DNA of 64,000 nucleotides from Bacteroidota bacterium (lineage in GTDB: Bacteria; Bacteroidota; Bacteroidia; Flavobacteriales; Flavobacteriaceae). Position 1 is the stretch's first letter, and the number at the start of each line of letters is the position of its first letter. The DNA is taken from positions 1 through 64,000 of the forward strand of contig JAIUNZ010000007.1 of NCBI GenBank assembly GCA_020161455.1. Reading direction: 5' to 3'. Below, one piece after another: positions 27,650 through 37,577 of the stretch. Position numbers and translations under genes: made by a program. The notes under the pieces are model-generated. The model was not told the DNA's origin. It searched no databases and saw nothing but the letters and a program-made list of their open reading frames with translations.

Positions 27650-28804
27650 TTGAAACAAAAAATTGCCATAACTTCATTAGCTTCTATCTCCTCCTTGGGG
27701 AACACTCACGAAACAATTTGGGCAAATTATCTTTCGGATAAATCATTTATTACAACTAAAGAATTCAATGGAAAAACTGAATTTGCAGCTACTTTTCCAG
27801 CATCAATTAGAAGTGAATTGGAAGCATTGCGCCAATCGGATTCAAAATATAAGTCGTTGGATGAAACGGTTTTGATGGCTATAGCAGTTTCGCGAACCGC
27901 CATTGAAAAAGCAGGGTGGAAACAAGGCGATGATTTTGGAATCAACATTGGTTCCTCGCGCGGAGCTACACAATTGATAGAACGCTACCATAAAGAATTT
28001 CTCGAAACGGGAACGACAGCTACATTAACTTCGCCTACAACCACATTAGGAAACATTTCTACTTGGGTAGCGCACGATTTAAAAAGCACAGGTGTCGAAA
28101 TTTCCCATTCTATAACCTGTTCTACTGCGCTACATGCTATTTTGAATGCAATAGCTTGGATTCAGAGTGGCATGGCAACCAAATTTTTAGTAGGTGGAAG
28201 CGAAGCACCATTGACCAATTTTACCATTGCGCAAATGAAAGCCTTAAAAATCTACGCCAATCAAGACCAAGACTATCCGTGCCAAGCGTTTAATTTAGAA
28301 AAAACCAAAAACACTATGGTGCTGGGTGAAGCCGCCAGTGTGGCGTGTTTAGAACTTGGCGAGAATAAAAGAGCTATCGCTTATATCACAGGCATTGGCT
28401 ACGCAACCGATACCTTAGAACACAGTATTTCTATATCTGAAGAAGCTATATGTTTTCAAAAATCGATGAAAATGGCGATGGGCGATTTGGACTCTTCCGA
28501 AATCGATGCCATAGTAATGCATGCACCCGGAACTATTAAAGGTGATTTGTCCGAATACAAAGCCATCCAAAAAGTATTTGGCAAAAACCTACCGTTATTG
28601 ACTACCAACAAATGGAAAATTGGGCACACCTTTGGTGCCTCGGGCATGCTGAGTATAGAATTGGCGGTCATGATGCTGCAACATCAGGAGTTTATTGAAG
28701 TTCCTTTTGCCACACCTCAAGAAACTCGAAAAAACCTCAAGAACATCTTGATTAATGCTGTAGGTTTTGGCGGAAATGCAGTGAGTATTCTCTTGACACG
28801 CTAA
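27650..28804 (+). CDS. Beta-ketoacyl-ACP synthase-like protein in the biotin operon
   Basis: A 384-residue thiolase-fold condensing enzyme of the KAS I/II type. The TTG at 27650 is chosen because it gives the standard start KQKIAITSLASISSLGNT; the longer frame runs through repeat DNA. The Cys-His-His triad is complete: Cys near residue 157 (SITCSTALHAI), His in VMHAPGTIKGD and His in KWKIGHTFGASGML. It would elongate acyl-ACP by Claisen condensation. It is somewhat shorter than FabF (about 412). Its place at the end of bioF-bioD-bioA, with no bioC or bioH in the window, suggests a role in supplying the pimeloyl chain. That is inference. Confidence 0.85.
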   Translation: MKQKIAITSLASISSLGNTHETIWANYLSDKSFITTKEFNGKTEFAATFPASIRSELEALRQSDSKYKSLDETVLMAIAVSRTAIEKAGWKQGDDFGINIGSSRGATQLIERYHKEFLETGTTATLTSPTTTLGNISTWVAHDLKSTGVEISHSITCSTALHAILNAIAWIQSGMATKFLVGGSEAPLTNFTIAQMKALKIYANQDQDYPCQAFNLEKTKNTMVLGEAASVACLELGENKRAIAYITGIGYATDTLEHSISISEEAICFQKSMKMAMGDLDSSEIDAIVMHAPGTIKGDLSEYKAIQKVFGKNLPLLTTNKWKIGHTFGASGMLSIELAVMMLQHQEFIEVPFATPQETRKNLKNILINAVGFGGNAVSILLTR

Positions 28805-28814
28805 GAAAAAGCCG

Positions 28815-29003
28815 ATTTTCCTATAGGTGAAACCAAATCTCCTAAAGGGGAAGCCCATTTTCTTATAGGAGAAACCCATTTTCCTAAAGGAGAAACCCAT
28901 TTTCCTAAAGGAGAAACCCATTTTCTTATAGGAGAAACCCATTTTCCTATAGGAGAAACACATTTTCCTATAGGAGAACCTCATTTTCCAACAGGAAAAA
29001 CGG
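28815..29003. repeat. Array of nine 21-bp tandem repeats
   Basis: Nine units of exactly 21 bp starting at 28815, 28836, 28857, 28878, 28899, 28920, 28941, 28962 and 28983. The consensus contains TTTTCCTATAGGAGAAACCC, in which TCCTATAGGA is a perfect 10-bp palindrome. Units 4 and 5 are identical, as are units 3 and 6; the edge units are more diverged. The array fills the gap between two convergent genes. The open frame across it on the minus strand (a seven-residue repeat) is an artefact of the period. Confidence 0.93.
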
Positions 29004-29026
29004 AAAAACTAGTGGGAAATTGTTGT

Positions 29027-29494
29027 TTATCCTTCAAATTCTTTCGCTTTCTTATAGACTAAATCGCTTTCCCAGCCGTTGCGAAGCATGTAATCACAGA
29101 ACTTTTTGCGTTTCTTCAAAGTGTTGTGCTCCATGATGGTGTTCCAATGTTTTTCGGCTAAGGTATTGAAGGTTTTATGATATTCTTCCTCCGAAATTTC
29201 ATTGAGCGATTTGGTAATCAGGTAGTCGGAAATCTTTCGTGCTTTTAGTTCGTTTTTAATACGCACAATTCCCCACTTTTTTTGATGGAGTTTGCTCAGC
29301 GTAAAGATGGAAGCAAAACGTTCTTCGTTTAAATAGTTGTGCTCTATCAGGTGTACAATAATTTGCTGACGCTCGGCAGCCGATAATTCAAAAGAGTATA
29401 ATTTTTGTTCCACTTCAAAATGACAACGTTCTTGATAACTGCAATAGTATTCCAATTTTTTTTGAATTTCAGTAAAGGATATTGCATCAGCCAT
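29027..29494 (-). CDS. recX: Regulatory protein RecX
   Basis: RecX binds RecA filaments and limits strand-exchange activity. The 155-residue helical protein has the RecX repeat pattern: YCSYQERCHFEVEQKLYSF, then HLIEHNYLNEERFASIFTLSKLHQKKWG (the strongest family motif), then IKNELKARKISDYLITKSL, and a C-terminal LRNGWESDLVYKKAKEF. The length is typical. A TATCTTTG -7 element on the minus strand at 29529-29522 lies 28 bases upstream of the start. recA is not in the window. Confidence 0.92.
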   Translation of the reverse strand: MADAISFTEIQKKLEYYCSYQERCHFEVEQKLYSFELSAAERQQIIVHLIEHNYLNEERFASIFTLSKLHQKKWGIVRIKNELKARKISDYLITKSLNEISEEEYHKTFNTLAEKHWNTIMEHNTLKKRKKFCDYMLRNGWESDLVYKKAKEFEG

Positions 29495-29521
29495 ATAATA
29501 TGATGTTTAAAACAACAAAAA

Positions 29522-29529
29522 CAAAGATA
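29522..29529 (-). promoter_or_regulatory. -7 element of recX
   Basis: TATCTTTG on the minus strand, 28 bases before the recX start; no clear -33 box. Confidence 0.4.
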
Positions 29530-29662
29530 CTTTAAAAATCATTATTGCATTTTCTTACGATATAAAAAATGCATTTTAACCACAAAAAACGGTTTTTTAA
29601 CAGTACAGTAAGACTATTCAAACAGAGCTAACAATTTGTTGACAATTTGTTGATATAAATCG

Positions 29663-29693
29663 CTTGAAATTTAGTATATTAGAAGTAATTTTG
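29663..29693 (+). promoter_or_regulatory. Promoter of the 2184-residue secreted protein
   Basis: CTTG with TTG at 29664-29666, 19 bases, then TAATTTTG at 29686-29693. A tandem ACAATTTGTTG pair lies just upstream (29631-29653). Confidence 0.55.
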
Positions 29694-29780
29694 TTACCCC
29701 TAAATCTACGAGCATGAATTGGCTTGCTATTTTTTGTGGAATAAAATGACATTATAAACGATTACATTATACCCAATTAT

Positions 29781-32700
29781 ATGAACAGTAAAAAATTACT
29801 TTTCGCAATTTTATTTGTTTTTGCTTGTGCTTCAAGTTCTTTTGGACAGATAGCCGCATGGGATTTTACAGGAGCATCAACACCAACTACTCAGGCAGCA
29901 ACGGTATTTGATGTAAATTTAGATTCATCTACTAATGTTACAAGAGGTGCAACAGCAGCAGCTAGTGCTGGTGCTAATTCCTTTAGAACAACGGGTTTTC
30001 AAAATAATGGTATTGCAACATCTAATACAGATTATTTTCAGACTACTTTGTCTTCTGCTTCGGGATATACTCTATCTTTAAGTACAATTGATGCAAATTT
30101 TAACGGAACTACGTCATTTGCAGTTACACCAGGAGTTTCCATGCAATTTGCTTACAGTTTAGATGGAACAACTTTTACTTTAATAGGTTCTCCACAAGTA
30201 ATTGTTGGAACTTCAACTCCATTAACACAAATTAATGTTTCTGGAATTACTGCATTGCAAAATATTTCAGACACAACAACGGTTTATTTAAGATATTATG
30301 CTTCAGGTCAAACGACTACTGGAGGCTGGGGTTTTTATTCATCATCATCGGGTGTTTATGGATTGGCAATTGGCGGAACAGTAACGCCAGTAGTTACAGG
30401 AATAACAACAGCCAACCACGGAAACTGGAATGTTGGTACCACTTGGACAGGCGGTGTAGTGCCAACAGCTTCTCAAAATGCTATCATCAATCACAATGTA
30501 ACATTAGACGTCAACGTTACCCGAAATACCGGAACCGTAACAACGGTTAATGCAGGCGCAGGAAAAAGTTTGTCAACAGGTGCTTTTACCTACACTAATG
30601 ACGGAACGACCAATGTAGATGGAATTTTAAACATCAACAACGGCGGTTTTGTAAACGGAGCAAACAATTTAGTGTATGGTGCTGCCAGTACGTTAGTTAT
30701 AGCACATGGTTCGGGAGTTCCTTATGTTGTTGGTGCTGGGCAACGTTTTTGGCCAGTAGCCAATCCGCCTTTTAACGTGTCACTTGCGGGTAATTCGCCA
30801 ACACAATTAAACATGGTAGTAGGTCCTGTAGATGGTCAATTAATTATTGCCGCAGGGTTAGATGTTGTAACCGCCAATGCGCTAACCGTAAACGGTACGT
30901 TGCGTATTAATGCCAACGGATTTATCAATACCAATTCGCCTATTTATGGTGCTGCTTCAACGTTAACATATAACACAGGAGGCACTTTTGGCAGAGGATT
31001 TGAATGGCGCGCTTTGGGTGTAGGTACTATTGGTGTAACACCGGGTTATCCCAACAATGTAATCGTACAAAATAATACAACTTTAGATTATATTAATACA
31101 CTTGTTCCCAATGCAGTAGGCATCAAAGCCATAGCGGGCAATCTGTCTATTGCTTCTGGAAGTGCTTTAAATATGGATACTGGTGGTGTAGCCGCTGGCG
31201 GCGCTTTAATAGTGGGTGGAACTGTTAATGTAAATGGTCCTGCAGGTGCATTAAGATTGGGTACAGGGGCAAATGATGATTTGAAAATAGGAGGAAACTT
31301 TTTTGTTACAACTACAGCAACTTTTGATGGAAAACAGCGCAAAGTATTTTTTACCAATAATGCTACTACACAATTTATAGCTGGACCATCTATAACCATT
31401 CCTTATTTGGTGTTTGAGCCATCATCGGGTAGTACTTCGATTGCATTAAGTGCAACCAATTTAACCATTTCGGCACCATTAGGAGGAAATGCAATTACCT
31501 TTAGCGGAAGTGGTACCGATTATCTTGATATAAATTCTCAAACATTAACTATTGGTACTGCAGGAGTGGCTAATGTTATATCAGGAAACGGTTTTTTTAG
31601 AGGAGGTATATCTTCTACCAATTCTTCCTTAACACTTTTGGGAACAGGAAGTATAGGAACGTTAACTTTTTCTCCAGTTTACGAAAATTTAAAAACATTT
31701 ACAGTCAATAGAACTAGTGGTGCAGTAGCTTGTACAATGGGTTCTCAACTCACTGTTACTTCGACAATGAATTTAACCGCAGGTATTGTAGATTTAAATG
31801 CTTCTACTTTTACGTTAAATTCAGGAACTACTTTGACAGGTGCCTCGTCTAGCAATTATTTTATTGCCGATGATGCTTTTGGTGGAATTTTGAGAAAAGG
31901 ATATACTACTACAGGAAATTTTACGTTCCCAATTGGAGACAAAACCGGAACAATGGAATATTCGCCAGCCAATTTCAATTTGACTGCTGGAACTGGAATG
32001 ACTGCATCGTCCTACATCGGAATGTCGGTTAATGATAGTCAACATCCAAACATGACACCTGCATCACATTACATATCTAGATATTGGTCGGTAACTAGAT
32101 ATGGAACGATAAATACTCCCACTTACACTTTTACCGGAACGTATCTTCCAACAGACATTGTTGGGACAGAAACGTCAAGTTTATCTCAGTTTTGGAACGG
32201 AAGTGCTTGGTCGGCAGTCGGAACTATCTTGGCTGCGAATACTTTAACCTATGGAGGATGTACTTATTTGCCAACTTCGGGAGCTAATCATCACACAGGA
32301 GGAAGAAGAGATCAAGAAATAAACATCAAGCAAGGTGCAACACCTATTGCTTCAGGCGGAAGTTATAATTTTGGAAACGTAGCAGCTGGCTCAAACAGCA
32401 GCGTCGTTTTTACTATTGAAAACCTTGGAAATGCTAACTTGTTGCTTTATTCTAATACGGCTGTTGTTGCACCATTTAGTTTAACAGCTCCTTTATCTTA
32501 TACGGTTACCATTTCAAGTATGGGAACGGCAACGTTCACCATTCAGTTTGCACCAACAACAGCCGGACCATTTTCAGGAAGTATTTCATTTGCCAATAAC
32601 GATTCCGATGAAAACCCGTATGTGATTAATTTCACAGGAACTGGAACTGGAAGTACTACTTCGGATATAATAAATGTTGCAGCTTCTGAACCAGCAACCA

Positions 32701-35700
32701 TTTCAAGTACAACTATTGGAACCATTTCTAGCATTACTGACGGAGTAGAAGCATGGCGATTTTTACTTCGCGATGGAGGTACTGTAGCTGCCGATGCGGA
32801 TGTTTTACCTACTACGATGACCGATTTAGTTATCACCCAAAACGCAAGTGATCAAATAGGCAACTGGAATGAAACCATTGCCGATGTAGTTTTAGTAAAT
32901 CTTGCTACCAATACCATAGTTGCGCATGGCGTAGTAACTAACACTCAAATACAGTTTAACACGATTAGTGTAGTAGCTGCCGATAATACCACAGTGCTTT
33001 TAGGATTGCGATTAACCTTAAAATGTCCATTGGGTGTTGGAGCACTAGATGGAGATAAATTTGTGTTTACCATTTCAAACACAAATGTAACTTTTGCACC
33101 AAGTGGTTCGGGAAAAACAGCTTTTGCTGCACGAACTTCTTTAAATACTAAAAATGCTATTGCTATTGTAGCTACTAAATTAACCTTCACTACACAACCT
33201 ATTACTACTGGTGTGAGTGTGGCTATGAGTAATGTAGTTGTAATGGCAACAGATGCTTGCGGAAATAAAGACAAAGACAAAACAGGTTCTGTAACCTTAA
33301 CCAGCACAGGAACGATGAATCCTATTGGTCCAATAAGTTTAAGTTCTGGTTCGGCAACTTTTACAGGAATAACACATACGGTAGTAGGAACCGATTTTAA
33401 TTTAATAGCTACTATTACGGGTTTCACACCAGAAGCAAGTACTTTATTCGATATATCTACCATTACCATTTTAAATCCAGGTGATTTGGCAGTGTTGGCG
33501 GTGAATACGAATACTGGAGGAACTCCAGCAGGAACAGATGAAGTAGCTTTTGTGTGTTTTAGAGATTTATTGCCAGGAACTAATTTATTCATTACGGATA
33601 ATGGCTATGAAAGAAAATCAGCTGGTCTTTGGGGAGGAACGGAAGGAGTAATTTCCATTACAAGAACAGGTTCACTTTTACCAAAAGGCACTATAATTAC
33701 TATAAGAACTACTACGGCAAATGCTACGAGTGCAAGTCATTTTGATGTTTATACTTGTGGCGCAATTGATACAAATTGGAGCAAAACAATTATTGGTGGT
33801 TCAGGATTTAACTTGAATGGTGATGATGATATTTATTTTATGCAAGGTGGTGTTTGGACCAACGATACTGGACATGCTTCTACCTATACAGGAAATGTAT
33901 TATACGGATGGACAGAAAGTGGTTGGGATTTAGCACCTGGTGGAGCAAGCGGAGATACGAAATGGTCAACTTTATACCCAGGAATGGAATGTTTTAATAC
34001 AGTTGCGCCTCCTGGAGATGGATTTGTGAAGTTTAATGATCCGGTTGATCCCGATTTCTCTACTTTTACCAACGGTAAGTTTGATTGGATTGGATTAATA
34101 AACAATCAAGCCAACTGGAACTCTTATACCGACAATGCCGATTATATTGCCAATGGTTTTGATTATGCAGGTGGTTGTACTTTAGTTAATTTAGCAACCA
34201 GTGTGTATGTTAATGGAAAATGGAGTGGAAGAGTAGATAAAAACTGGTTCAATTGTTTGAACTGGGAAACCTTAATAGTGCCAGTAGCTACAACCGATGT
34301 GATTATTCCAACGGCGGTTAACGATGCCGAAATAGATGCCACAGCACCTTTTGCTGTGTATTCCAATTATATTGCAAAAACTAAAAACCTTACCATTACT
34401 GGACAAAAAGTAACTATAAAAGACAATCTAGCAAACAAACTAGAAGTACATGGCGATTTAACCATTGCCAATACCGTTGCCGATGGTGCTTTAAACATGA
34501 ATGGTGGTACTGCTACCGATGGTCAATTGTACTTATATGGTAATTGGAATAATAATAAAAACAACGATGCCTTTGATGAAGGAAAAGGAAAAGTTCACTT
34601 TATGGGTACTTTGCCACAAGTTATTAACAATGTTACGCCTATTGGAACCGAAATGTTTAACGATGTTATACTTAACAATGATTTTAATACGGCTGTTTCA
34701 AATGATTTACTCTTAAAAGGCGATTTGACCTTGAACATTGGTAAAACACTAACAATAGATTCTAACGGATATGCAACAGTATATAATAAGTTAACCTCTA
34801 ACGGTACGGTATTGATTCAAAACAACGGTCAGTTGATTCAAGTGAATGATTCGGATACCAATACGGGAGATTATACTTCAACCACTACACGATTTCAAGT
34901 ACTACGCAACTATACTGCCAGAGACATTGATTATGTGTATTGGAGTGCACCAACAAAATTAATGGCACCAAGTAGTTTGCCAACAGGAAACCGATACGAG
35001 TGGGATCCTGTGTATCCAAATACCAATGGAACTTTTGGTAATTGGAGAGTCCCAACTACACCTACAATGACAGAAGGAAAAGGATATATTGCCAGAACCT
35101 ATAACGGTTCAGGTACGAGTATTACTTTACCTTTTACTTTTAGAGGTCAACCTAATAATGGTTCTATATCTATCCCTATCAAGAGAGGTGCCATCCAAGG
35201 ATTAATTACTGACCCACCACTTTCTTATCCTATAGTGGGTAGTGCTATCAAATGGGACGATAACTGGAATTTAGTTGGTAATCCCTATCCTTCTGCTATC
35301 AAAGCATTAACCTTTTTGACTGTCAATACTGAGATAGAAGGATTTGTATATTTGTGGTCTCACGGTACAGCACCTAGTAATGCCATAGCAGACCCGTTTT
35401 ATTATAATTTTGTACTCAACTATACTTCCGATGATTATATTATTTATAACGGCACCGGAACGGTAAAAGGACCTGTTGGGTTTAATGGTAAAATAGCATC
35501 GGGACAAGGATTTTTTGTATTGATGAAAGACGGGCCAGCTGCAACGGGAAGTGTAGTTTTTAACAATAGCATGAGAATGGAGCCAACCAATGCTATCTAT
35601 GATAATTCACAGTTTTATAGAAGTACTGCTGCTACAGCTATTGTAACTGGTGATGAAGAAAAACATCGTATTTGGTTAGATATTATCTCACCTCAAAATG

Positions 35701-36335
35701 CATTAAAGCGAACATTAGTAGGTTATGTAGATACAGCAACCAACGAAAAAGACCGATTATTTGATGCAGTAACCAAGCCAAACAGTTTGGATATTTATTC
35801 ATTTTTGGACAATGAAGACACTCAAGAGTTTTGTATTCAAGGAAGAGCGTTACCTTTTGTAAGCTCGGATAAAGTAAAACTAGGAATTAATGTTGCCGCA
35901 GATGGACAATATAAAATTGCTATTGGAGCAGTTGATGGATTGTTTACTAGCGGTCAAAACATTTATTTAGAAGATAAATTGTTGGGTATAATACATGATT
36001 TAAGAGAAACACCTTATACTTTTACAACCCTCAGAGGAATGTTTAACGATCGATTTGTGTTGCGATACACCACGCAAAACTTGGGTGCTGCCGATTTTGA
36101 TTTTGCAAATCAAGTGATTATTGCTACCAATCATTCACAAATTAACATTACTTCTAAAAACGAAACAATAAGCGAAGTTCAAGTGTTTGACATGTTAGGA
36201 AGAGCTATTTATACTAAAAGTAATTTAGATACGTTGCTACATGCTATTTCGACTCAAGTAAAAAACCAAGCGTTAATAGTAAAAGTAACATTAACCAACG
36301 GCACTCTGATTTCGAAGAAAGTTATAGTAAACTGA
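29781..36335 (+). CDS. Giant T9SS-secreted multidomain surface protein
   Basis: 2184 residues. Signal peptide (LFAILFVFACASSSFGQ), then long beta-rich Thr/Ser/Asn/Gly-rich adhesin-like sequence. Residues about 205-260 (NHGNWNVGTTWTGGVVP) resemble the opening of G8/pectate-lyase-like beta-helices of Bacteroidota surface proteins. Residues about 850-960 are a choice-of-anchor D (ASH/HYDIN-type) domain (YNFGNVAAGSNSSVVFTIEN and SGSISFANNDSDENPY). Residues about 1230-1400 look like a lamin-tail-type or similar module. The last 80 residues are a T9SS sorting domain (VQVFDMLGRAIYTK to SKKVIVN). No catalytic residues are recognised; adhesion or matrix binding is the best guess. It interrupts the spacing between recX and bioB. 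Confidence 0.85.
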   Translation: MNSKKLLFAILFVFACASSSFGQIAAWDFTGASTPTTQAATVFDVNLDSSTNVTRGATAAASAGANSFRTTGFQNNGIATSNTDYFQTTLSSASGYTLSLSTIDANFNGTTSFAVTPGVSMQFAYSLDGTTFTLIGSPQVIVGTSTPLTQINVSGITALQNISDTTTVYLRYYASGQTTTGGWGFYSSSSGVYGLAIGGTVTPVVTGITTANHGNWNVGTTWTGGVVPTASQNAIINHNVTLDVNVTRNTGTVTTVNAGAGKSLSTGAFTYTNDGTTNVDGILNINNGGFVNGANNLVYGAASTLVIAHGSGVPYVVGAGQRFWPVANPPFNVSLAGNSPTQLNMVVGPVDGQLIIAAGLDVVTANALTVNGTLRINANGFINTNSPIYGAASTLTYNTGGTFGRGFEWRALGVGTIGVTPGYPNNVIVQNNTTLDYINTLVPNAVGIKAIAGNLSIASGSALNMDTGGVAAGGALIVGGTVNVNGPAGALRLGTGANDDLKIGGNFFVTTTATFDGKQRKVFFTNNATTQFIAGPSITIPYLVFEPSSGSTSIALSATNLTISAPLGGNAITFSGSGTDYLDINSQTLTIGTAGVANVISGNGFFRGGISSTNSSLTLLGTGSIGTLTFSPVYENLKTFTVNRTSGAVACTMGSQLTVTSTMNLTAGIVDLNASTFTLNSGTTLTGASSSNYFIADDAFGGILRKGYTTTGNFTFPIGDKTGTMEYSPANFNLTAGTGMTASSYIGMSVNDSQHPNMTPASHYISRYWSVTRYGTINTPTYTFTGTYLPTDIVGTETSSLSQFWNGSAWSAVGTILAANTLTYGGCTYLPTSGANHHTGGRRDQEINIKQGATPIASGGSYNFGNVAAGSNSSVVFTIENLGNANLLLYSNTAVVAPFSLTAPLSYTVTISSMGTATFTIQFAPTTAGPFSGSISFANNDSDENPYVINFTGTGTGSTTSDIINVAASEPATISSTTIGTISSITDGVEAWRFLLRDGGTVAADADVLPTTMTDLVITQNASDQIGNWNETIADVVLVNLATNTIVAHGVVTNTQIQFNTISVVAADNTTVLLGLRLTLKCPLGVGALDGDKFVFTISNTNVTFAPSGSGKTAFAARTSLNTKNAIAIVATKLTFTTQPITTGVSVAMSNVVVMATDACGNKDKDKTGSVTLTSTGTMNPIGPISLSSGSATFTGITHTVVGTDFNLIATITGFTPEASTLFDISTITILNPGDLAVLAVNTNTGGTPAGTDEVAFVCFRDLLPGTNLFITDNGYERKSAGLWGGTEGVISITRTGSLLPKGTIITIRTTTANATSASHFDVYTCGAIDTNWSKTIIGGSGFNLNGDDDIYFMQGGVWTNDTGHASTYTGNVLYGWTESGWDLAPGGASGDTKWSTLYPGMECFNTVAPPGDGFVKFNDPVDPDFSTFTNGKFDWIGLINNQANWNSYTDNADYIANGFDYAGGCTLVNLATSVYVNGKWSGRVDKNWFNCLNWETLIVPVATTDVIIPTAVNDAEIDATAPFAVYSNYIAKTKNLTITGQKVTIKDNLANKLEVHGDLTIANTVADGALNMNGGTATDGQLYLYGNWNNNKNNDAFDEGKGKVHFMGTLPQVINNVTPIGTEMFNDVILNNDFNTAVSNDLLLKGDLTLNIGKTLTIDSNGYATVYNKLTSNGTVLIQNNGQLIQVNDSDTNTGDYTSTTTRFQVLRNYTARDIDYVYWSAPTKLMAPSSLPTGNRYEWDPVYPNTNGTFGNWRVPTTPTMTEGKGYIARTYNGSGTSITLPFTFRGQPNNGSISIPIKRGAIQGLITDPPLSYPIVGSAIKWDDNWNLVGNPYPSAIKALTFLTVNTEIEGFVYLWSHGTAPSNAIADPFYYNFVLNYTSDDYIIYNGTGTVKGPVGFNGKIASGQGFFVLMKDGPAATGSVVFNNSMRMEPTNAIYDNSQFYRSTAATAIVTGDEEKHRIWLDIISPQNALKRTLVGYVDTATNEKDRLFDAVTKPNSLDIYSFLDNEDTQEFCIQGRALPFVSSDKVKLGINVAADGQYKIAIGAVDGLFTSGQNIYLEDKLLGIIHDLRETPYTFTTLRGMFNDRFVLRYTTQNLGAADFDFANQVIIATNHSQINITSKNETISEVQVFDMLGRAIYTKSNLDTLLHAISTQVKNQALIVKVTLTNGTLISKKVIVN

Positions 36336-36356
36336 TAGTTTGGCAAAATAAAAAAA

Positions 36357-36390
36357 ACAAAAAAGCATCAAGAGATTGATGCTTTTTTGT
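36357..36390. terminator. Bidirectional terminator between the giant gene and bioB
   Basis: Stem AAAAAGCATCAA/TTGATGCTTTTT with a GAGA loop, flanked by A-run and T-run, between convergent genes. Confidence 0.9.
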
Positions 36391-36412
36391 TTGTAATAAA
36401 TGTACAATACAA

Positions 36413-37498
36413 TTATTTCCCTTTTCCAGAAGCTTCAAGATTACGCTCAATGGTATGTCCTGGTCTTGTCCATCTTGGTTTTTCGCCTAATGGTGTAAAC
36501 TGAGAATCTTCAGCTTCAACAGTTGTTGGTTGCATTACTTTAACGAATGGTTTTTGGGGTATTAATCCAAGAGTTTCAAACATTTTCATGTCTTCATTCA
36601 CATCAGGATTTGGAGTGGTTAATAACTTGTCTCCAGCAAAAATAGAATTGGCACCAGCAAAGAAACACATGGCTTGACCTTCGCGAGACATTTCTGTTCT
36701 TCCAGCAGATAGTCTTACTTGAGTTTCTGGCATGATTATTCGGGTAGTGGCTACCATTCGAATCATTTCCCAAATTTCTACAGGTTTTTCGTTTTCCATC
36801 GGAGTACCTTCTACTGCTACTAAAGCATTAATTGGCACTGATTCTGGTTGTGGATTTAATGTTGATAAAGCTACTAACATTCCTGCTCTATCTTCAATGC
36901 TTTCACCCATTCCGATAATACCACCGCTACAAACAGTAACGTTGGTTTTACGAACATTTTCTATGGTTTGAATTCTATCGTCAAAAGCACGAGTAGAAAT
37001 AACTTCTTTATAATAATCTTTCGAAGTGTCTAAATTGTGATTGTAGGCATAAAGTCCGGCTTCTGCTAAACGTTGTGCTTGGTTTTCGGTAATCATTCCC
37101 AAAGTACAACACACTTCCATGTCTAGTTTGTTGATGGTTCTTACCATTTCTAGCACTTGGTCAAATTCTTCACCATCTTTTACATTGCGCCATGCAGCAC
37201 CCATACAAACTCTTGACGAGCCACTTTCTTTAGCTCTTAATGCTTGTGCTTTAACTTGCGAAACAGACATTAAATCATTTCCTTCCACTTTAGTATGGTA
37301 TCGAGCTGCCTGTGGACAATAGCCACAATCTTCTGGACAACCGCCAGTTTTAATAGATAAAAGCGTAGAAACTTGAACCACGTTTGGATCATGGAGTTCT
37401 CTATGAATAGAGGCTGCTTCATAAAGCAAATCCATCATAGGCTTGTTGTAGATAGCAATAATTTCTTCTTTTGTCCAGTTGTGTTTTGTGATACTCAT
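36413..37498 (-). CDS. bioB: Biotin synthase
   Basis: Radical-SAM enzyme that inserts sulfur into dethiobiotin to make biotin. The 361-residue protein has the CxxxCxxC cluster motif in GGCPEDCGYCPQ, which holds the 4Fe-4S cluster. The second-cluster region shows MEVCCTLGMITENQAQRLAEAG, YNHNLDTSKDYY, VCSGGIIGMGES and RLSAGRTEMSREGQAMCFFAGANSIFAGDKLLTTPNP-type sequence (GAGANS analogue) before the tail. It has its own promoter and is about 7.6 kb from bioA, so the pathway is split over two loci in this window. Confidence 0.97.
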   Translation of the reverse strand: MSITKHNWTKEEIIAIYNKPMMDLLYEAASIHRELHDPNVVQVSTLLSIKTGGCPEDCGYCPQAARYHTKVEGNDLMSVSQVKAQALRAKESGSSRVCMGAAWRNVKDGEEFDQVLEMVRTINKLDMEVCCTLGMITENQAQRLAEAGLYAYNHNLDTSKDYYKEVISTRAFDDRIQTIENVRKTNVTVCSGGIIGMGESIEDRAGMLVALSTLNPQPESVPINALVAVEGTPMENEKPVEIWEMIRMVATTRIIMPETQVRLSAGRTEMSREGQAMCFFAGANSIFAGDKLLTTPNPDVNEDMKMFETLGLIPQKPFVKVMQPTTVEAEDSQFTPLGEKPRWTRPGHTIERNLEASGKGK

Positions 37499-37518
37499 AT
37501 AGGATGTTTATTGGGCAT

Positions 37519-37550
37519 CAAAAATAGGGATAAGTTATAAAGAAACAAAA
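37519..37550 (-). promoter_or_regulatory. Promoter of bioB
   Basis: On the minus strand TTTTG at 37550-37546, 19 bases, then TATTTTTG at 37526-37519, a full consensus match 20 bases before the start codon. No BirA-type operator is obvious. Confidence 0.65.
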
Positions 37551-37577
37551 TAAGTTGGCCTATGATTATCATTGATT

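Noticed and set aside
28595-28984. Minus-strand frame of 129 codons with a repeated MGFSFRK motif
   Set aside because: It is produced by the 21-bp array and then runs antisense through the end of the KAS-like gene.
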